From positions 176,022-240,021 of the forward strand of contig JAEFAZ010000005.1 in NCBI GenBank assembly GCA_016292135.1: DNA of 64,000 nt, given 5' to 3'. Under the pieces are notes generated by a model. It made no database searches, had not been told where the DNA came from, and was given only the letters and a program-made list of their open reading frames with translations. The first letter of the stretch is position 1; every line of letters starts with the position of its first letter. Made by a program: the position numbers and the translations under genes. This DNA is from Saccharofermentans sp. (GTDB lineage Bacteria > Bacillota > Clostridia > Saccharofermentanales > Saccharofermentanaceae). This document shows positions 35,255 through 42,758 of this stretch, one piece after another.

Positions 35255-36316
35255 TTATTCGGAAGCTTCATCCTTATCTTCTTTGTCTGTTTCCGCTTCT
35301 TCCGCTGTCTCTTCAGCCTTATCTTCAGCCTTTTCTTCAGCCGCTTCCACTGCTGCTTCTTCTGCAGCATCCTCAGCCTTGGCAACAGAAGACTCTTCTG
35401 CTGCTTCTTCCTTCTTGGCGGCTTTCCCGGAGCCCTTGCCGGAGGATGCTTCCTCTGCGGCATAGAGCCTTGCGGGGAACTTTCTTCTCCTGATCCTCTT
35501 GGCGTGGATGTAGATGATATAGCAGATCGCTGCGAGGCAGAGGACGAGTGACAGGAGCTGGGATACGCGGAGCGAGGTACCCGGGATATAGAGCGAATCC
35601 GTACGGAGTCCCTCGATAAAGAACCTTGCAAATCCGTAACCTGCAAAATAAACGCATGCCGTCTCGAAAGCGAACTTGGATCTCTTGCGAACGATGACCA
35701 AGACTATGAAGAGTATGAGATCCGCGATGGATTCATAAAGGAATGTCGGATGTACGGGAGCCGAAGGATCCAGCGTGGGACAATGGCTGGAAAGATAAGC
35801 CGATACCGTGGAGCTGGTCATGCCCCAGGGAAGGTTGGTCGTGGTGCCGAATGCCTCCTGGTTGAAGAAGTTGCCCCATCTTCCGATGGCCTGTGCCAGG
35901 GGAACATATACGAGAGCAAAGTCGATGAGCGCGGTAAAGGAGATCTTCCTGATCTTGCACATGATGTAAAGACCTATCGCGGCACCGATGATGCCTCCGT
36001 AGATGGCAAGTCCGCCCGATCTCGTATCGATTATCCTCGAAAAGTCTTCGGAATAGTAAGCCCAGTTGAATATGACAAAGTACAGTCTGGCACCGATAAC
36101 ACCGCAGGGAATGGCCACCAGGATGAAATCGTATACAAGGCTCGTCGGCACTTTAAGCTTCTTGGAATCCTTGACTGCAAGGAATATAGCGAGCAGCATG
36201 GCTGCGGCAATGAGTATTCCGTACCAGTAAACTTCGAAAGCTCCGATCCTGAAAGCGACCGGCGAAACATTTATATCGATTCCCAATCCCGGGAACTTGA
36301 CTTCGGTGTAGTTCAT
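35255..36316 (-). CDS. lgt: Prolipoprotein diacylglyceryl transferase with Ala/Glu/Lys-rich tail
   Basis: 353 aa. Transfers diacylglycerol from phosphatidylglycerol to the lipobox cysteine of prelipoproteins, of which this window encodes several. About seven TM helices. Key segments: GARLYFVIFNW, GGLAIYGGIIGA, and GRWGNFFNQEAFG with the catalytic Arg/Asn region. The last 70 residues form a cytoplasmic tail of alternating Ala, Glu, Lys and Asp not found in typical Lgt, whose length is about 270-290. Confidence 0.93.
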   Translation of the reverse strand: MNYTEVKFPGLGIDINVSPVAFRIGAFEVYWYGILIAAAMLLAIFLAVKDSKKLKVPTSLVYDFILVAIPCGVIGARLYFVIFNWAYYSEDFSRIIDTRSGGLAIYGGIIGAAIGLYIMCKIRKISFTALIDFALVYVPLAQAIGRWGNFFNQEAFGTTTNLPWGMTSSTVSAYLSSHCPTLDPSAPVHPTFLYESIADLILFIVLVIVRKRSKFAFETACVYFAGYGFARFFIEGLRTDSLYIPGTSLRVSQLLSLVLCLAAICYIIYIHAKRIRRRKFPARLYAAEEASSGKGSGKAAKKEEAAEESSVAKAEDAAEEAAVEAAEEKAEDKAEETAEEAETDKEDKDEASE

Positions 36317-36413
36317 CTTTCTTCTCCCTGATCCGGGCGCAGGCCCTTAATCTTCAAACGGTCTGATTTTACCACGACTTTTGTAATTATAAAAGCAAAG
36401 TCCTCTTTACGAC

Positions 36414-36445
36414 AAAATCGCTCTCCGCATACAGCGAGGAGCGAT
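36414..36445 (-). terminator. Rho-independent terminator after rpsT
   Basis: Minus strand ATCGCTCCTCGC-TGTAT-GCGGAGAGCGAT then TTTTGT; most of the stem pairs. Confidence 0.7.
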
Positions 36446-36480
36446 CCATAGTCTGATCGATTGTCGAAAAACTGACCCGA

Positions 36481-36738
36481 TTACTTGGCAGCGTTAGCAG
36501 CCTTAGCGAGACGGGACTTGTTTCTTGCAGCAGCCTGCTTGGAGATGTGTCCCTTAGCGGCAGCCTGGTCGAGCTTCTTCTGGGTCTTCTTTACGAGGTC
36601 CTCAGAGATCTCGCCTGCAGCAACAGCGTTCTTAGCTGTCTTAAGCTGTGTGCGGAGTTCGCTCTTCTTCATCTTGTTGGCAGCATTCTTGCTCTCTGTT
36701 ACGAGTACACGCTTCTTTGCTGATTTTATATTAGGCAT
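36481..36738 (-). CDS. rpsT: 30S ribosomal protein S20
   Basis: 85 aa from ATG 36738, matching the usual S20 start MPNIKSAKKRV. Very Lys/Ala-rich helical protein that binds 16S rRNA. GGAGG sits upstream; a longer reading frame to 36798 runs through the promoter and is not used. Confidence 0.96.
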   Translation of the reverse strand: MPNIKSAKKRVLVTESKNAANKMKKSELRTQLKTAKNAVAAGEISEDLVKKTQKKLDQAAAKGHISKQAAARNKSRLAKAANAAK

Positions 36739-36788
36739 CCTCATATCCTCCATAGATATATACTTGTTTCTTTTTAATGCACCGAGTG

Positions 36789-36817
36789 ATTTTATCACGA
36801 TTGATTTACAATGGCAA
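36789..36817 (-). promoter_or_regulatory. Sigma-A promoter of rpsT
   Basis: Minus strand TTGCCA, 17-nt spacer, TAAAAT; both boxes match 5 of 6. Confidence 0.8.
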
Positions 36818-36838
36818 TACCTTTTTAGCGGGCAAATC

Positions 36839-36867
36839 TTGCGCTAACCTTTGCATGGTGCAATAAT
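36839..36867 (+). promoter_or_regulatory. Candidate promoter for the 120-aa membrane protein
   Basis: TTGCGC, 17-nt spacer, AATAAT, divergent from the rpsT promoter. Confidence 0.5.
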
Positions 36868-36938
36868 TATTCAAAAGCCGGATGATCCGGCTGATCTTTA
36901 ACAGCCCCGCTCACCGCGGGCAGATCCGGGAGGTCAAC

Positions 36939-37301
36939 ATGGACAACAACAATACCCGTCCCCAGGACTACTTCACGGGCGAACCCGTCGAGCAGATACC
37001 CGGCACCGCCGTAGCCTTCTCCATCATGGCCTACTTCGGTCCCTTCTGGCTCCTCGGACTCCTGGTCCCTCCTTACAAGGACCTCTACTACGTAAGGAAC
37101 CACGTCAACAACGGCATCATGATGTTCATCGCGACCTGCGCGACCCTCATCGTCTTAAGGATCCCCATCATCGGCTGGATCATCGCGATCTCGGTCGGGA
37201 TCGTCCTCACGGTCTTCACGGTCCTCGCAGTAATTGCTGCCGCAAAAAGGAGACACTACACCCTCCCCATCGTAGGAGACAAGATCCACATCGTTAAGTG
37301 A
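36939..37301 (+). CDS. DUF4870-like small membrane protein
   Basis: 120 aa from ATG 36939 with GGGAGG upstream. AVAFSIMAYFGPFWLLGLLVPPYKDLYYVRNHVNNGIMMFIAT resembles the DUF4870/Tic20-like family (first helix, polar loop, 'FVRxHxxN' element), followed by two more helices and a basic end. Function unknown. It is flanked by its own promoter and a strong terminator. Confidence 0.7.
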   Translation: MDNNNTRPQDYFTGEPVEQIPGTAVAFSIMAYFGPFWLLGLLVPPYKDLYYVRNHVNNGIMMFIATCATLIVLRIPIIGWIIAISVGIVLTVFTVLAVIAAAKRRHYTLPIVGDKIHIVK

Positions 37302-37326
37302 TCACCCGTAAGACATACGCTGCACC

Positions 37327-37353
37327 ATGCCCGCGCCTGCGGGCATTTTTGTT
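37327..37353 (+). terminator. Rho-independent terminator
   Basis: ATGCCCGC-GCCT-GCGGGCAT followed by TTTTTGTT; perfect 8-bp stem. Confidence 0.92.
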
Positions 37354-37414
37354 GGCGCAAACGGCTAGTTTTGTTGGCGGAAGCGCCAACATTTCGGGGT
37401 GTTTGCGCCAACAA
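37349..37414. repeat. Symmetric four-motif palindrome (GTTGGCG element) in a convergent gap
   Basis: GTTGGCG at 37351-37357 and 37373-37379, CGCCAAC at 37384-37390 and 37406-37412. Like-oriented copies are 22 nt apart and the centre is 4 nt (GAAG). The outer arms extend to a perfect 14-bp inverted repeat (37349-37362 with 37401-37414). Same layout as 21394-21453 but different motif. It lies between the 3' ends of the DUF4870-like gene and the LRR-SLH gene. Confidence 0.88.
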
Positions 37415-37430
37415 CGGGAATCTGCGGGGT

Positions 37431-37460
37431 TAAAACAGATCCGCCTCCCGGGGGAAGCGG
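37431..37460 (-). terminator. Likely terminator of the LRR-SLH gene
   Basis: Minus strand CCGCTTCCC/GGGAGGCGG hairpin with one mismatch, then GATCTGTTTTAA. A separate perfect 18-bp palindrome built on TTTTTCGAAAAA (37473-37490) abuts the stop codon. Confidence 0.6.
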
Positions 37461-37489
37461 CTCTCATCAGTTATCTTTTTCGAAAAAGA

Positions 37490-39574
37490 TCATTTGTTGA
37501 CGAACTTGTCGTATTTGTAGAGGAAGGTTACCATCTGACGCCTCAGGCACTCACCTTGAGGCTTGAATGTTCCGTCCGGAAATCCTGCCAGGATCTTCAT
37601 CTCGGATGCCCAGATAGTTGCCTTGTAGAAGTAATCCGTCTTCTTTACATCCGGGAAGGGATTCTTAGTTGTCTTAGGCTCGGGCTTGCCTGCCATCCTC
37701 CAGACGAAAGTTACGGTCATTGCTCTGGTGCATACAGTCTGAGGATTGAACTTCTTATCGGAAGGAACCGTAGTTATTCCCTGCTCAACTGCCCAGATAA
37801 CAGGCTTATAGAAGTAATCCGTGCTCTTGATATCCTTAAACTCGCATTTGCCGGACTTCGTTTTGGGTTCTCCCTGAAGCCTGTAAAGGAAGGTGATCAT
37901 CTGAGCACGGGTGCACTTGTTGGCAGGTCTGAACTCGGTCTGATTCTTATAGCCCTTGACTATACCTGCTTCGGTCAGTTCTCTCGTGGGTTCGAACCAG
38001 TAGTCAGAGGGGTCTGTAACGTCGGCATAGAGGACATGTACCTTGTACTTGGTCTCCTGGCCGTTAACGCTGCACTTGACTGTCGCTGCGCCTGCAGCCT
38101 TTCCTTTGATCTCCAGATAGTGAAGGCCGCTGCCTGATGCTTGAACCGTATTAAGACTTGCCGCATTGGAAGACTTAAACACTACGGATTTTATATCCGA
38201 ACCGCCTACGCTGCCGCCGGAAGAAGTACCCTCCTGGATGTTCTTGACGAGTTCAAGGGGCGATACGGCAGGTGCGGCTTCTTCTATGCTCTCCTTGACT
38301 GTCTCGATGATGTTGTCCGGAACATTGGCATAGATGGATGACGTCTTTCCGGAGATAACGTTGATATGTGCATAATCGAACTTGTTGTTCTGAGCGCAGA
38401 TAACAGCGATGCCGGGAGTATTCCTGAGGTCAAGAGAAGTCAGCTCGTTATCGTGACAGGTAAGGAGCATCAGCTTAGACATGGTGGAGCAGTCGAGCGT
38501 CTTAAGCTTGTTGTTGTCACAGACAAGGATCTGGAGGTTGTCGGCCTTGCCCAGCTTGAGCTCCGTCATGCCGTTGCCGTTAACGGACAAAGTGGACAGG
38601 AGCCTGTTGCCGCTGACATCGAGAGTCTTGATCTTATTGCCGGAACAGGACAGAGTCTGGAGCGCGGGAGAACCGCTGACATCGAGGCCCGTGATGTTCG
38701 TATGGGAACAATAGAGCGATGTGAGGACCGGATTAGCCAGCGTGAGCTTGGTCAGAGGATTATCGCTGCATCTTAACAAACTCAGATAATATGTATCGCT
38801 GACATCAAGCGTCTTGAGCGAATTCTCCTGGCAATAGAGATATCTGAGAGAAGAGCCCGAAGACGGCAGTTTCAAAGTCGTAAGCTTATTCTGGTTGCAG
38901 AAGAGATAGTAAAGACTGCTCATCTTGGAAACATCCAGGCTCGTTAACTGGTTGTTGTTGACATAGAGGTAAGTAAGGTTTGTCAGCTTTTCAAGGCCCT
39001 TGACGGAAGTAAGCTTGTTGTTCGACAGTTCAACGCTCGAAAGAGCTGTATTACTTGTAAGATCGATGGTCTTTATGTTGTTGTTGGAAGCGACCAGGGT
39101 CCTGAGATTCTTAAGACTTGAAAGGCCCGAGACCGAAGCGAACTGGTTGCTGCTGATGTATAAGGTCTGCAGATCCTTAAGTTTGTCGAGGCCCTTGATC
39201 GAGGTCAGTTTGTTGTTCTGACAATTAACATAAGTGAGCTTGGTGTTGCTCGAAAGATCGATCGATGTGAGGTTGTTGCCGGTGCAGGACAGCGACTGCA
39301 GGTTCTTGAACTTCTCGATACCCTTCAGGTTGGAAATGCCCCGGGAATCGATATAAAGATACATGACATTGCTGATCTCGCTGTCGGACAGCGACCCGTT
39401 GTTGTTAAGGTCATAGCTCTTGACCGCTTCACGGAAATTCGCATCAGGGAAATTGTCCTTGTTGATCTTGACTCCGCTTGCGGCGTTACATGTTGCCGCG
39501 GGGAACAGGACCAATCCTGCCAAAAGCGCCGATGTAAGAACGGCACCGATCCTGACTGATTTGGTGATTCTCAT
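37490..39574 (-). CDS. Leucine-rich repeat cell-surface protein with EF-hand and three SLH modules
   Basis: 694 aa, secreted. Signal peptide (MRITKSVRIGAVLTSALLAGLVLFP), then INKDNFPDANFREAVKSYD leading to a perfect EF-hand calcium loop DLNNNGSLSDSE, about 16 leucine-rich repeats of the LxxLxCxxNxLTxLDxSxN kind (residues about 70-430), a possible Ig-like/linker region (about 450-530), and three SLH modules with CTRAQMITFLYRL, CTRAMTVTFVWRM and CLRRQMVTFLYKY. SLH modules bind pyruvylated secondary cell-wall polysaccharide. Role in adhesion or glycan binding is inferred. ATG 39574 begins a proper signal peptide. Confidence 0.88.
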   Translation of the reverse strand: MRITKSVRIGAVLTSALLAGLVLFPAATCNAASGVKINKDNFPDANFREAVKSYDLNNNGSLSDSEISNVMYLYIDSRGISNLKGIEKFKNLQSLSCTGNNLTSIDLSSNTKLTYVNCQNNKLTSIKGLDKLKDLQTLYISSNQFASVSGLSSLKNLRTLVASNNNIKTIDLTSNTALSSVELSNNKLTSVKGLEKLTNLTYLYVNNNQLTSLDVSKMSSLYYLFCNQNKLTTLKLPSSGSSLRYLYCQENSLKTLDVSDTYYLSLLRCSDNPLTKLTLANPVLTSLYCSHTNITGLDVSGSPALQTLSCSGNKIKTLDVSGNRLLSTLSVNGNGMTELKLGKADNLQILVCDNNKLKTLDCSTMSKLMLLTCHDNELTSLDLRNTPGIAVICAQNNKFDYAHINVISGKTSSIYANVPDNIIETVKESIEEAAPAVSPLELVKNIQEGTSSGGSVGGSDIKSVVFKSSNAASLNTVQASGSGLHYLEIKGKAAGAATVKCSVNGQETKYKVHVLYADVTDPSDYWFEPTRELTEAGIVKGYKNQTEFRPANKCTRAQMITFLYRLQGEPKTKSGKCEFKDIKSTDYFYKPVIWAVEQGITTVPSDKKFNPQTVCTRAMTVTFVWRMAGKPEPKTTKNPFPDVKKTDYFYKATIWASEMKILAGFPDGTFKPQGECLRRQMVTFLYKYDKFVNK

Positions 39575-39639
39575 AAAAATACTCTCCCATATTTTATTTG
39601 AAAAGAAATCCCGTTGAATTTCTCCCTTATACCCTTGTA

Positions 39640-39668
39640 ATGATAGCAAAGGCCAAAAGACACTTCAA
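39640..39668 (-). promoter_or_regulatory. Sigma-A promoter of the LRR-SLH gene
   Basis: Minus strand TTGAAG, 17-nt spacer, TATCAT; leaves a leader of about 55 nt. Confidence 0.7.
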
Positions 39669-39702
39669 GTTGACAAAATACGGATAAAACAGGGATATCT
39701 TA

Positions 39703-40629
39703 TTATTTTTCGCCCTTAAGATACCCGTTGACCTTCTCTATGTAGAGCCTTCCGCAGGCTGACAGGATGGTGTTCTTGCGGGTGATATAGCCTATCTCCA
39801 TAACGCCTGCGGACTTGTCCTCCTTTTCGAGCGCGAAAGGGACGGCCGAGTAGCCGTCACCATTGAGCTCTTCGCAGATGATTCCCGAGCAGAGCGTATA
39901 TCCGTTGAGGCCCACCATGAGGTTTAACATGGTCGCCCGGTCGTTGGCCTTGATCACGCGGTGGTAGTCCTTGGTGCTCAATATCTCCTCGGCGTAGTAG
40001 AAAGATGCGTTGTCGCCCTGCTCGAAAGACAGGCAGGGATAGGGCGCGAGCTCTTCGAATGTGATCTTCTTCTTTTTTGCGAGAGGATGCGTATTCGCAA
40101 GGTAGACATATGCATCACACTTGATGAGGTGCGTAAACTCAAGGTTGTTGGATCTTAAGAGCTTGCCGATCGCGGAGCGGTTGTAGTCGCTTAAGTAGAG
40201 GATGCCGATCTCGGACCTCATGTTCGCAACATCGCTTATGACATCGCCGGTGCGGGCTTCCCTGATCGCGAACTCGTACTCCGCGGTATCGAACGATTTG
40301 ACCATCTCGACGAAGGCCTTGACCGCGAATGAATAATGCTGGCAGGTGACGCCGAACTTCTTCTTTGCGCCTTCGCCATTGCCGTAGCGGTCCAGGAGCT
40401 CGTTGTACTGGTTGACAGTCTGCCTCGCATAAAGGACGAACTCCGCGCCGTCGGAAGTCAGGGTCACGCCCCTGGCGCTCCTCGTAAAGATCGTTATGCC
40501 GGTCTCCTTCTCCACTTCCCTCACGGCTTCCGTAAGAGACGGCTGCGAGACATAGAGCCTGTCGGCCGCCTTGTTGAGCGAGCCGGCTTCCGATATCGCG
40601 ATGATGTATATCAGCTGCTGAATGGTCAC
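39703..40629 (-). CDS. LysR-family transcriptional regulator
   Basis: 308 aa from GTG 40629, 4 nt after the hpt-like stop. N-terminal winged HTH: IIAISEAGSLNKAADRLYVSQPSLTEAVREVEKETGITIFTRS; C-terminal periplasmic-binding-protein-like effector domain with GVTCQHYSFAVKAF and ICEELNGDGYSAVPF. An in-frame ATG at 40731 lies within the hpt gene without RBS. Effector unknown. Cotranscription with the hpt-like gene and kinase fusion may mean it regulates them or simply shares their operon. Confidence 0.9.
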   Translation of the reverse strand: MTIQQLIYIIAISEAGSLNKAADRLYVSQPSLTEAVREVEKETGITIFTRSARGVTLTSDGAEFVLYARQTVNQYNELLDRYGNGEGAKKKFGVTCQHYSFAVKAFVEMVKSFDTAEYEFAIREARTGDVISDVANMRSEIGILYLSDYNRSAIGKLLRSNNLEFTHLIKCDAYVYLANTHPLAKKKKITFEELAPYPCLSFEQGDNASFYYAEEILSTKDYHRVIKANDRATMLNLMVGLNGYTLCSGIICEELNGDGYSAVPFALEKEDKSAGVMEIGYITRKNTILSACGRLYIEKVNGYLKGEK

Positions 40630-40633
40630 GGGA

Positions 40634-41182
40634 TCATTCCTTGCGCGCAAGCTTGACAATATAAGGGATGTTGCGTCCGATCTCGTGAACATCCATACCG
40701 TAGCCTGCAAGCCAGTTATCGTTGATCTCAAAGCCCGTGTACTTGACGGGGATCGTCATGAGCATCCTGTCGGGATTCACGAGCATGGAGCAGAGAGCGA
40801 TGCTCGCGGGCTTCCTCTCCTCCAGGTAAGACATGATATAAGCCGTGGTAAGGCCGGTCCTGATGACATCCTCGACGACGATGACATGGCGCCCCTCGAT
40901 ATCCGTGGCGATATCCTTGGTGATGTTTACGACGCCGGTCTTGTTGGTCGTGTTGGGAATGCTTCCGAACCCTATGAGGTCGATCTCGACAGGCATATCG
41001 AGCTCGCGGGTAAGGTCAGTCAGGAAATAGAGCGCTCCCCTGATGACGCCGATCATGATCACGCTCTCGCCGCGGTAATCCTCTTCGATCTGCGCTGCCA
41101 GTTCCTTTACGCGGGCCTTGATGGTCTCCTCATCGAAGACTACCTGTTCGATCTCCAATGCTCCGTCCAATAATCTCGTCAT
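40634..41182 (-). CDS. Hypoxanthine phosphoribosyltransferase-like protein with altered active site
   Basis: 182 aa type I phosphoribosyltransferase. GVIRGALYFLTDLTRE matches the first PRPP-binding loop and FEINDNWLAGYGMDVHEIGRNIPYI the C-terminal hood of Hpt. The PRPP signature reads VVEDVIRTGLT: Arg108 replaces the aspartate that acts as catalytic base in Hpt (EDIIDTG). The flexible loop that is usually SYG...K is here GFGSIPNTTNKTG. The acidic pair Glu104-Asp105 is kept. It may bind PRPP without normal hypoxanthine salvage, or use another base. Overlaps the upstream kinase/nuclease fusion by four bases. Confidence 0.82.
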   Translation of the reverse strand: MTRLLDGALEIEQVVFDEETIKARVKELAAQIEEDYRGESVIMIGVIRGALYFLTDLTRELDMPVEIDLIGFGSIPNTTNKTGVVNITKDIATDIEGRHVIVVEDVIRTGLTTAYIMSYLEERKPASIALCSMLVNPDRMLMTIPVKYTGFEINDNWLAGYGMDVHEIGRNIPYIVKLARKE

Positions 41183-42135
41183 GATGCTTCCTCTCCTGCG
41201 TTACCGAATTGTTCCAATCTTTCTGCGAGGACCGTAAAGTCCTTCTTGTATACGATCCTGACATTCGTGCCGGGATAAAGTTCTCTTACGAGCCTGACTT
41301 TCCTGTTCTTGCGTGTCACGTATTTCTGATCCATGGTCGTAAGTTCAAGATAGAGATTGAACTTCGGCAGATAGAAATCCGGCGACAGGGCCGAGGTAAC
41401 ATTCCCTTCGGAATCCCACTCGACCGGGAAGGTCTTCGGTTCGTACATCCATTCTATATTATACATGTCAAGGACCCTTGCGAACTCCTCTTCGGTCGGA
41501 TTCTTGAATGCTACTACCCTCTTCTGGTGATCTGAGGTCTTGGACTGCTTCGTGCTGTCCGTGATCCCCATCCTGAGATCATGTTTCCTTGCGAGTTCCA
41601 CGATGCCTGCGCCTGCTTCTTCCACCGAGAGCCTGTCGGTGTTTACCGTCATATCGAAAAGGTCAGGACTCGTAAGTTCCGCACCGAACACGGTAGTTAC
41701 GAATTTCTTATGCTTCCTGTCCCCTATCGAGACGACCTCGCGGGCATCCTCGCTGTTGATACCGTATTTGGCTGCCGTGGCTGCGATCCTGGAATGCTCC
41801 TCAGCCGTCACCCTCACATGCACTGCCTTGGGGTAACCCCTCAGAATGACGCAGCCGCCGAGGCCCAGTATAACGAGATTTTCGGAAGATGCGGCCTTCA
41901 TGCGGATCTCGTTGACGAGCTTGTCCCTGAAAGTGATGTCGCTGCCCGGTATGTTGCCGACAAAGAACTTCGCGCTCTCGTTGAGCCTTGCTACTGTTCC
42001 CTCCGACAATTCACCGAAAAAATGATCCAGGGCATACTGCCTGCTTATGATCTCACAACCTAATTTGGAGGATATATATGCTGCTATTTCATCGCCAAGA
42101 CTGCCGCTCTGCCGTGAAATGGTAATGATCGCCAT
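41179..42135 (-). CDS. Cytidylate kinase-like domain fused to PD-(D/E)XK/Vsr-like domain
   Basis: 318 aa. Residues 1-195 resemble the cytidylate kinase-like family: ITISRQSGSLGDEIAAYISSKLG (P-loop region, degenerate in that GSGG/GKT is GSLGD), GLGGCVIL, HVRVTAEEHSRI, DRKHKKF. Residues about 205-305 are a separate domain: FARVLDMYNIEWMYEP, SPDFYLPKFNLYLELTTM, KNRKVRLVRELYP. The order Glu232, Asp253, Glu264 plus downstream Lys suggests a PD-(D/E)XK/Vsr-like nuclease fold, although the ExK lysine position is Thr266. A nucleoside kinase or nuclease role is unproven. First gene of a run with the hpt-like and LysR genes; tRNA-Thr is divergent. Confidence 0.65.
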   Translation of the reverse strand: MAIITISRQSGSLGDEIAAYISSKLGCEIISRQYALDHFFGELSEGTVARLNESAKFFVGNIPGSDITFRDKLVNEIRMKAASSENLVILGLGGCVILRGYPKAVHVRVTAEEHSRIAATAAKYGINSEDAREVVSIGDRKHKKFVTTVFGAELTSPDLFDMTVNTDRLSVEEAGAGIVELARKHDLRMGITDSTKQSKTSDHQKRVVAFKNPTEEEFARVLDMYNIEWMYEPKTFPVEWDSEGNVTSALSPDFYLPKFNLYLELTTMDQKYVTRKNRKVRLVRELYPGTNVRIVYKKDFTVLAERLEQFGNAGEEAS

Positions 42136-42191
42136 AAGAATCCTCCGCTAGAAACTTAATTATATTATACACGATTAACTCTTTTTTATTA

Positions 42192-42220
42192 TTGACAATA
42201 TTTGACCCTTTGGATATAAT
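42192..42220 (+). promoter_or_regulatory. Consensus sigma-A promoter of tRNA-Thr
   Basis: TTGACA, 17-nt spacer, TATAAT, both boxes perfect, 22 bp ahead of the tRNA. Confidence 0.95.
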
Positions 42221-42242
42221 TCTTTTTGCGTTTGTTCGGAAC

Positions 42243-42318
42243 GCCAACTTAGCTCAGTTGGTAGAGCAGCTGATTTGTAATCAGCAGGTCGTGGGTTCGA
42301 GTCCCACAATTGGCTCCA
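42243..42318 (+). tRNA. tRNA-Thr (anticodon TGT), CCA encoded
   Basis: Full cloverleaf: acceptor GCCAACT with AATTGGC, D arm AGCTCAGTTGGTAGAGC, anticodon stem GCTGA/TCAGC around loop TTTGTAA (anticodon TGT), T arm GTGGG-TTCGAGT-CCCAC, discriminator T and encoded CCA. Acceptor pair 6-67 is a C-A mismatch; the other six pairs are Watson-Crick. Confidence 0.97.
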
Positions 42319-42325
42319 TAGCGTA

Positions 42326-42357
42326 AGCCCCGTAAGCAACAGCTTGCGGGGCTTTTT
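42326..42357 (+). terminator. Rho-independent terminator of tRNA-Thr
   Basis: AGCCCCGTAAGC-AACA-GCTTGCGGGGCT, 12-bp stem with one wobble, then TTTTT. Confidence 0.92.
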
Positions 42358-42458
42358 GATGCACAAAAAAGGAATGTATCAAAACACTCTCTTTGATCAT
42401 ATCCGGATCAGGCTTTTTCAAGACCGGGGCAAACAAGGATCCGGTGCCTATTATCCTG

Positions 42459-42705
42459 TTTCCTACTAAATCTCTTTTTTTGAGGATTTAGTAGGAATAA
42501 TTCTCATGTTTTTCCTACTAAATCTCATTTTTTGAAGATTTAGTAGGAATTTTTCTCTTGTTTTTCCTACTAAATCCTTAAAAATCGGGTTTTGATAGGA
42601 AAAACTGACTTGAACTTCCTACTAAATCCGGATTTTCGGGTTTTTAGTAGGAAAACAGCCGTAAAATTTCCTACTAAATCGGTGATTTCTTGATTTTGAT
42701 CGAAA
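42459..42705. repeat. Tandem 52-bp palindromic repeat array (about five units)
   Basis: TTCCTACTAAATC begins at 42460, 42512, 42564, 42616 and 42668: exactly 52 bp apart each time and identical in all five. Its inverse GATTTAGTAGGAA is perfect at 42485 and 42537 and decays with 3, 2 and many changes at 42589, 42641 and 42693, keeping the 52-bp phase. Each unit is therefore arm-12-arm-14. It occupies the gap between the tRNA-Thr terminator and the HEAT gene terminator, both converging. No reading frame of note lies in this 459-bp gap, and 42358-42458 holds nothing I can identify. Confidence 0.93.
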
Positions 42706-42758
42706 ACTAAAAGGGACTGTCTCCTAAGTGAAACAGATCACTTTTGAGACAGTCCCTT
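42701..42758 (-). terminator. Long hairpin terminator of the HEAT-repeat gene
   Basis: 13-bp perfect arms AAGGGACTGTCTC/GAGACAGTCCCTT with an inner AAGTGA/TCACTT stem, then TTTTAGTTTTCG on the minus strand. Overlaps the decayed last unit of the palindrome array by a few bases. Confidence 0.85.

Noticed and set aside
36867..37103. Minus-strand 78-aa frame over the DUF4870-like gene
   Set aside because: It is the reverse of a well-supported membrane protein gene with RBS, promoter and terminator.
37349..37414. Integron attC-like site because of GTTGGCG/CGCCAAC arms
   Set aside because: attC needs GTTRRRY/RYYYAAC boxes with 5-6 nt spacers inside; here spacers are 15-16 nt, the boxes do not match, and there is no integrase or cassette array.
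42459..42705. Repeats with regular spacing that could be read as a CRISPR array
   Set aside because: The spacers are only 12-14 nt, units alternate between direct and inverted arms, period is 52 bp with similar sequence between arms, and no cas genes are near.
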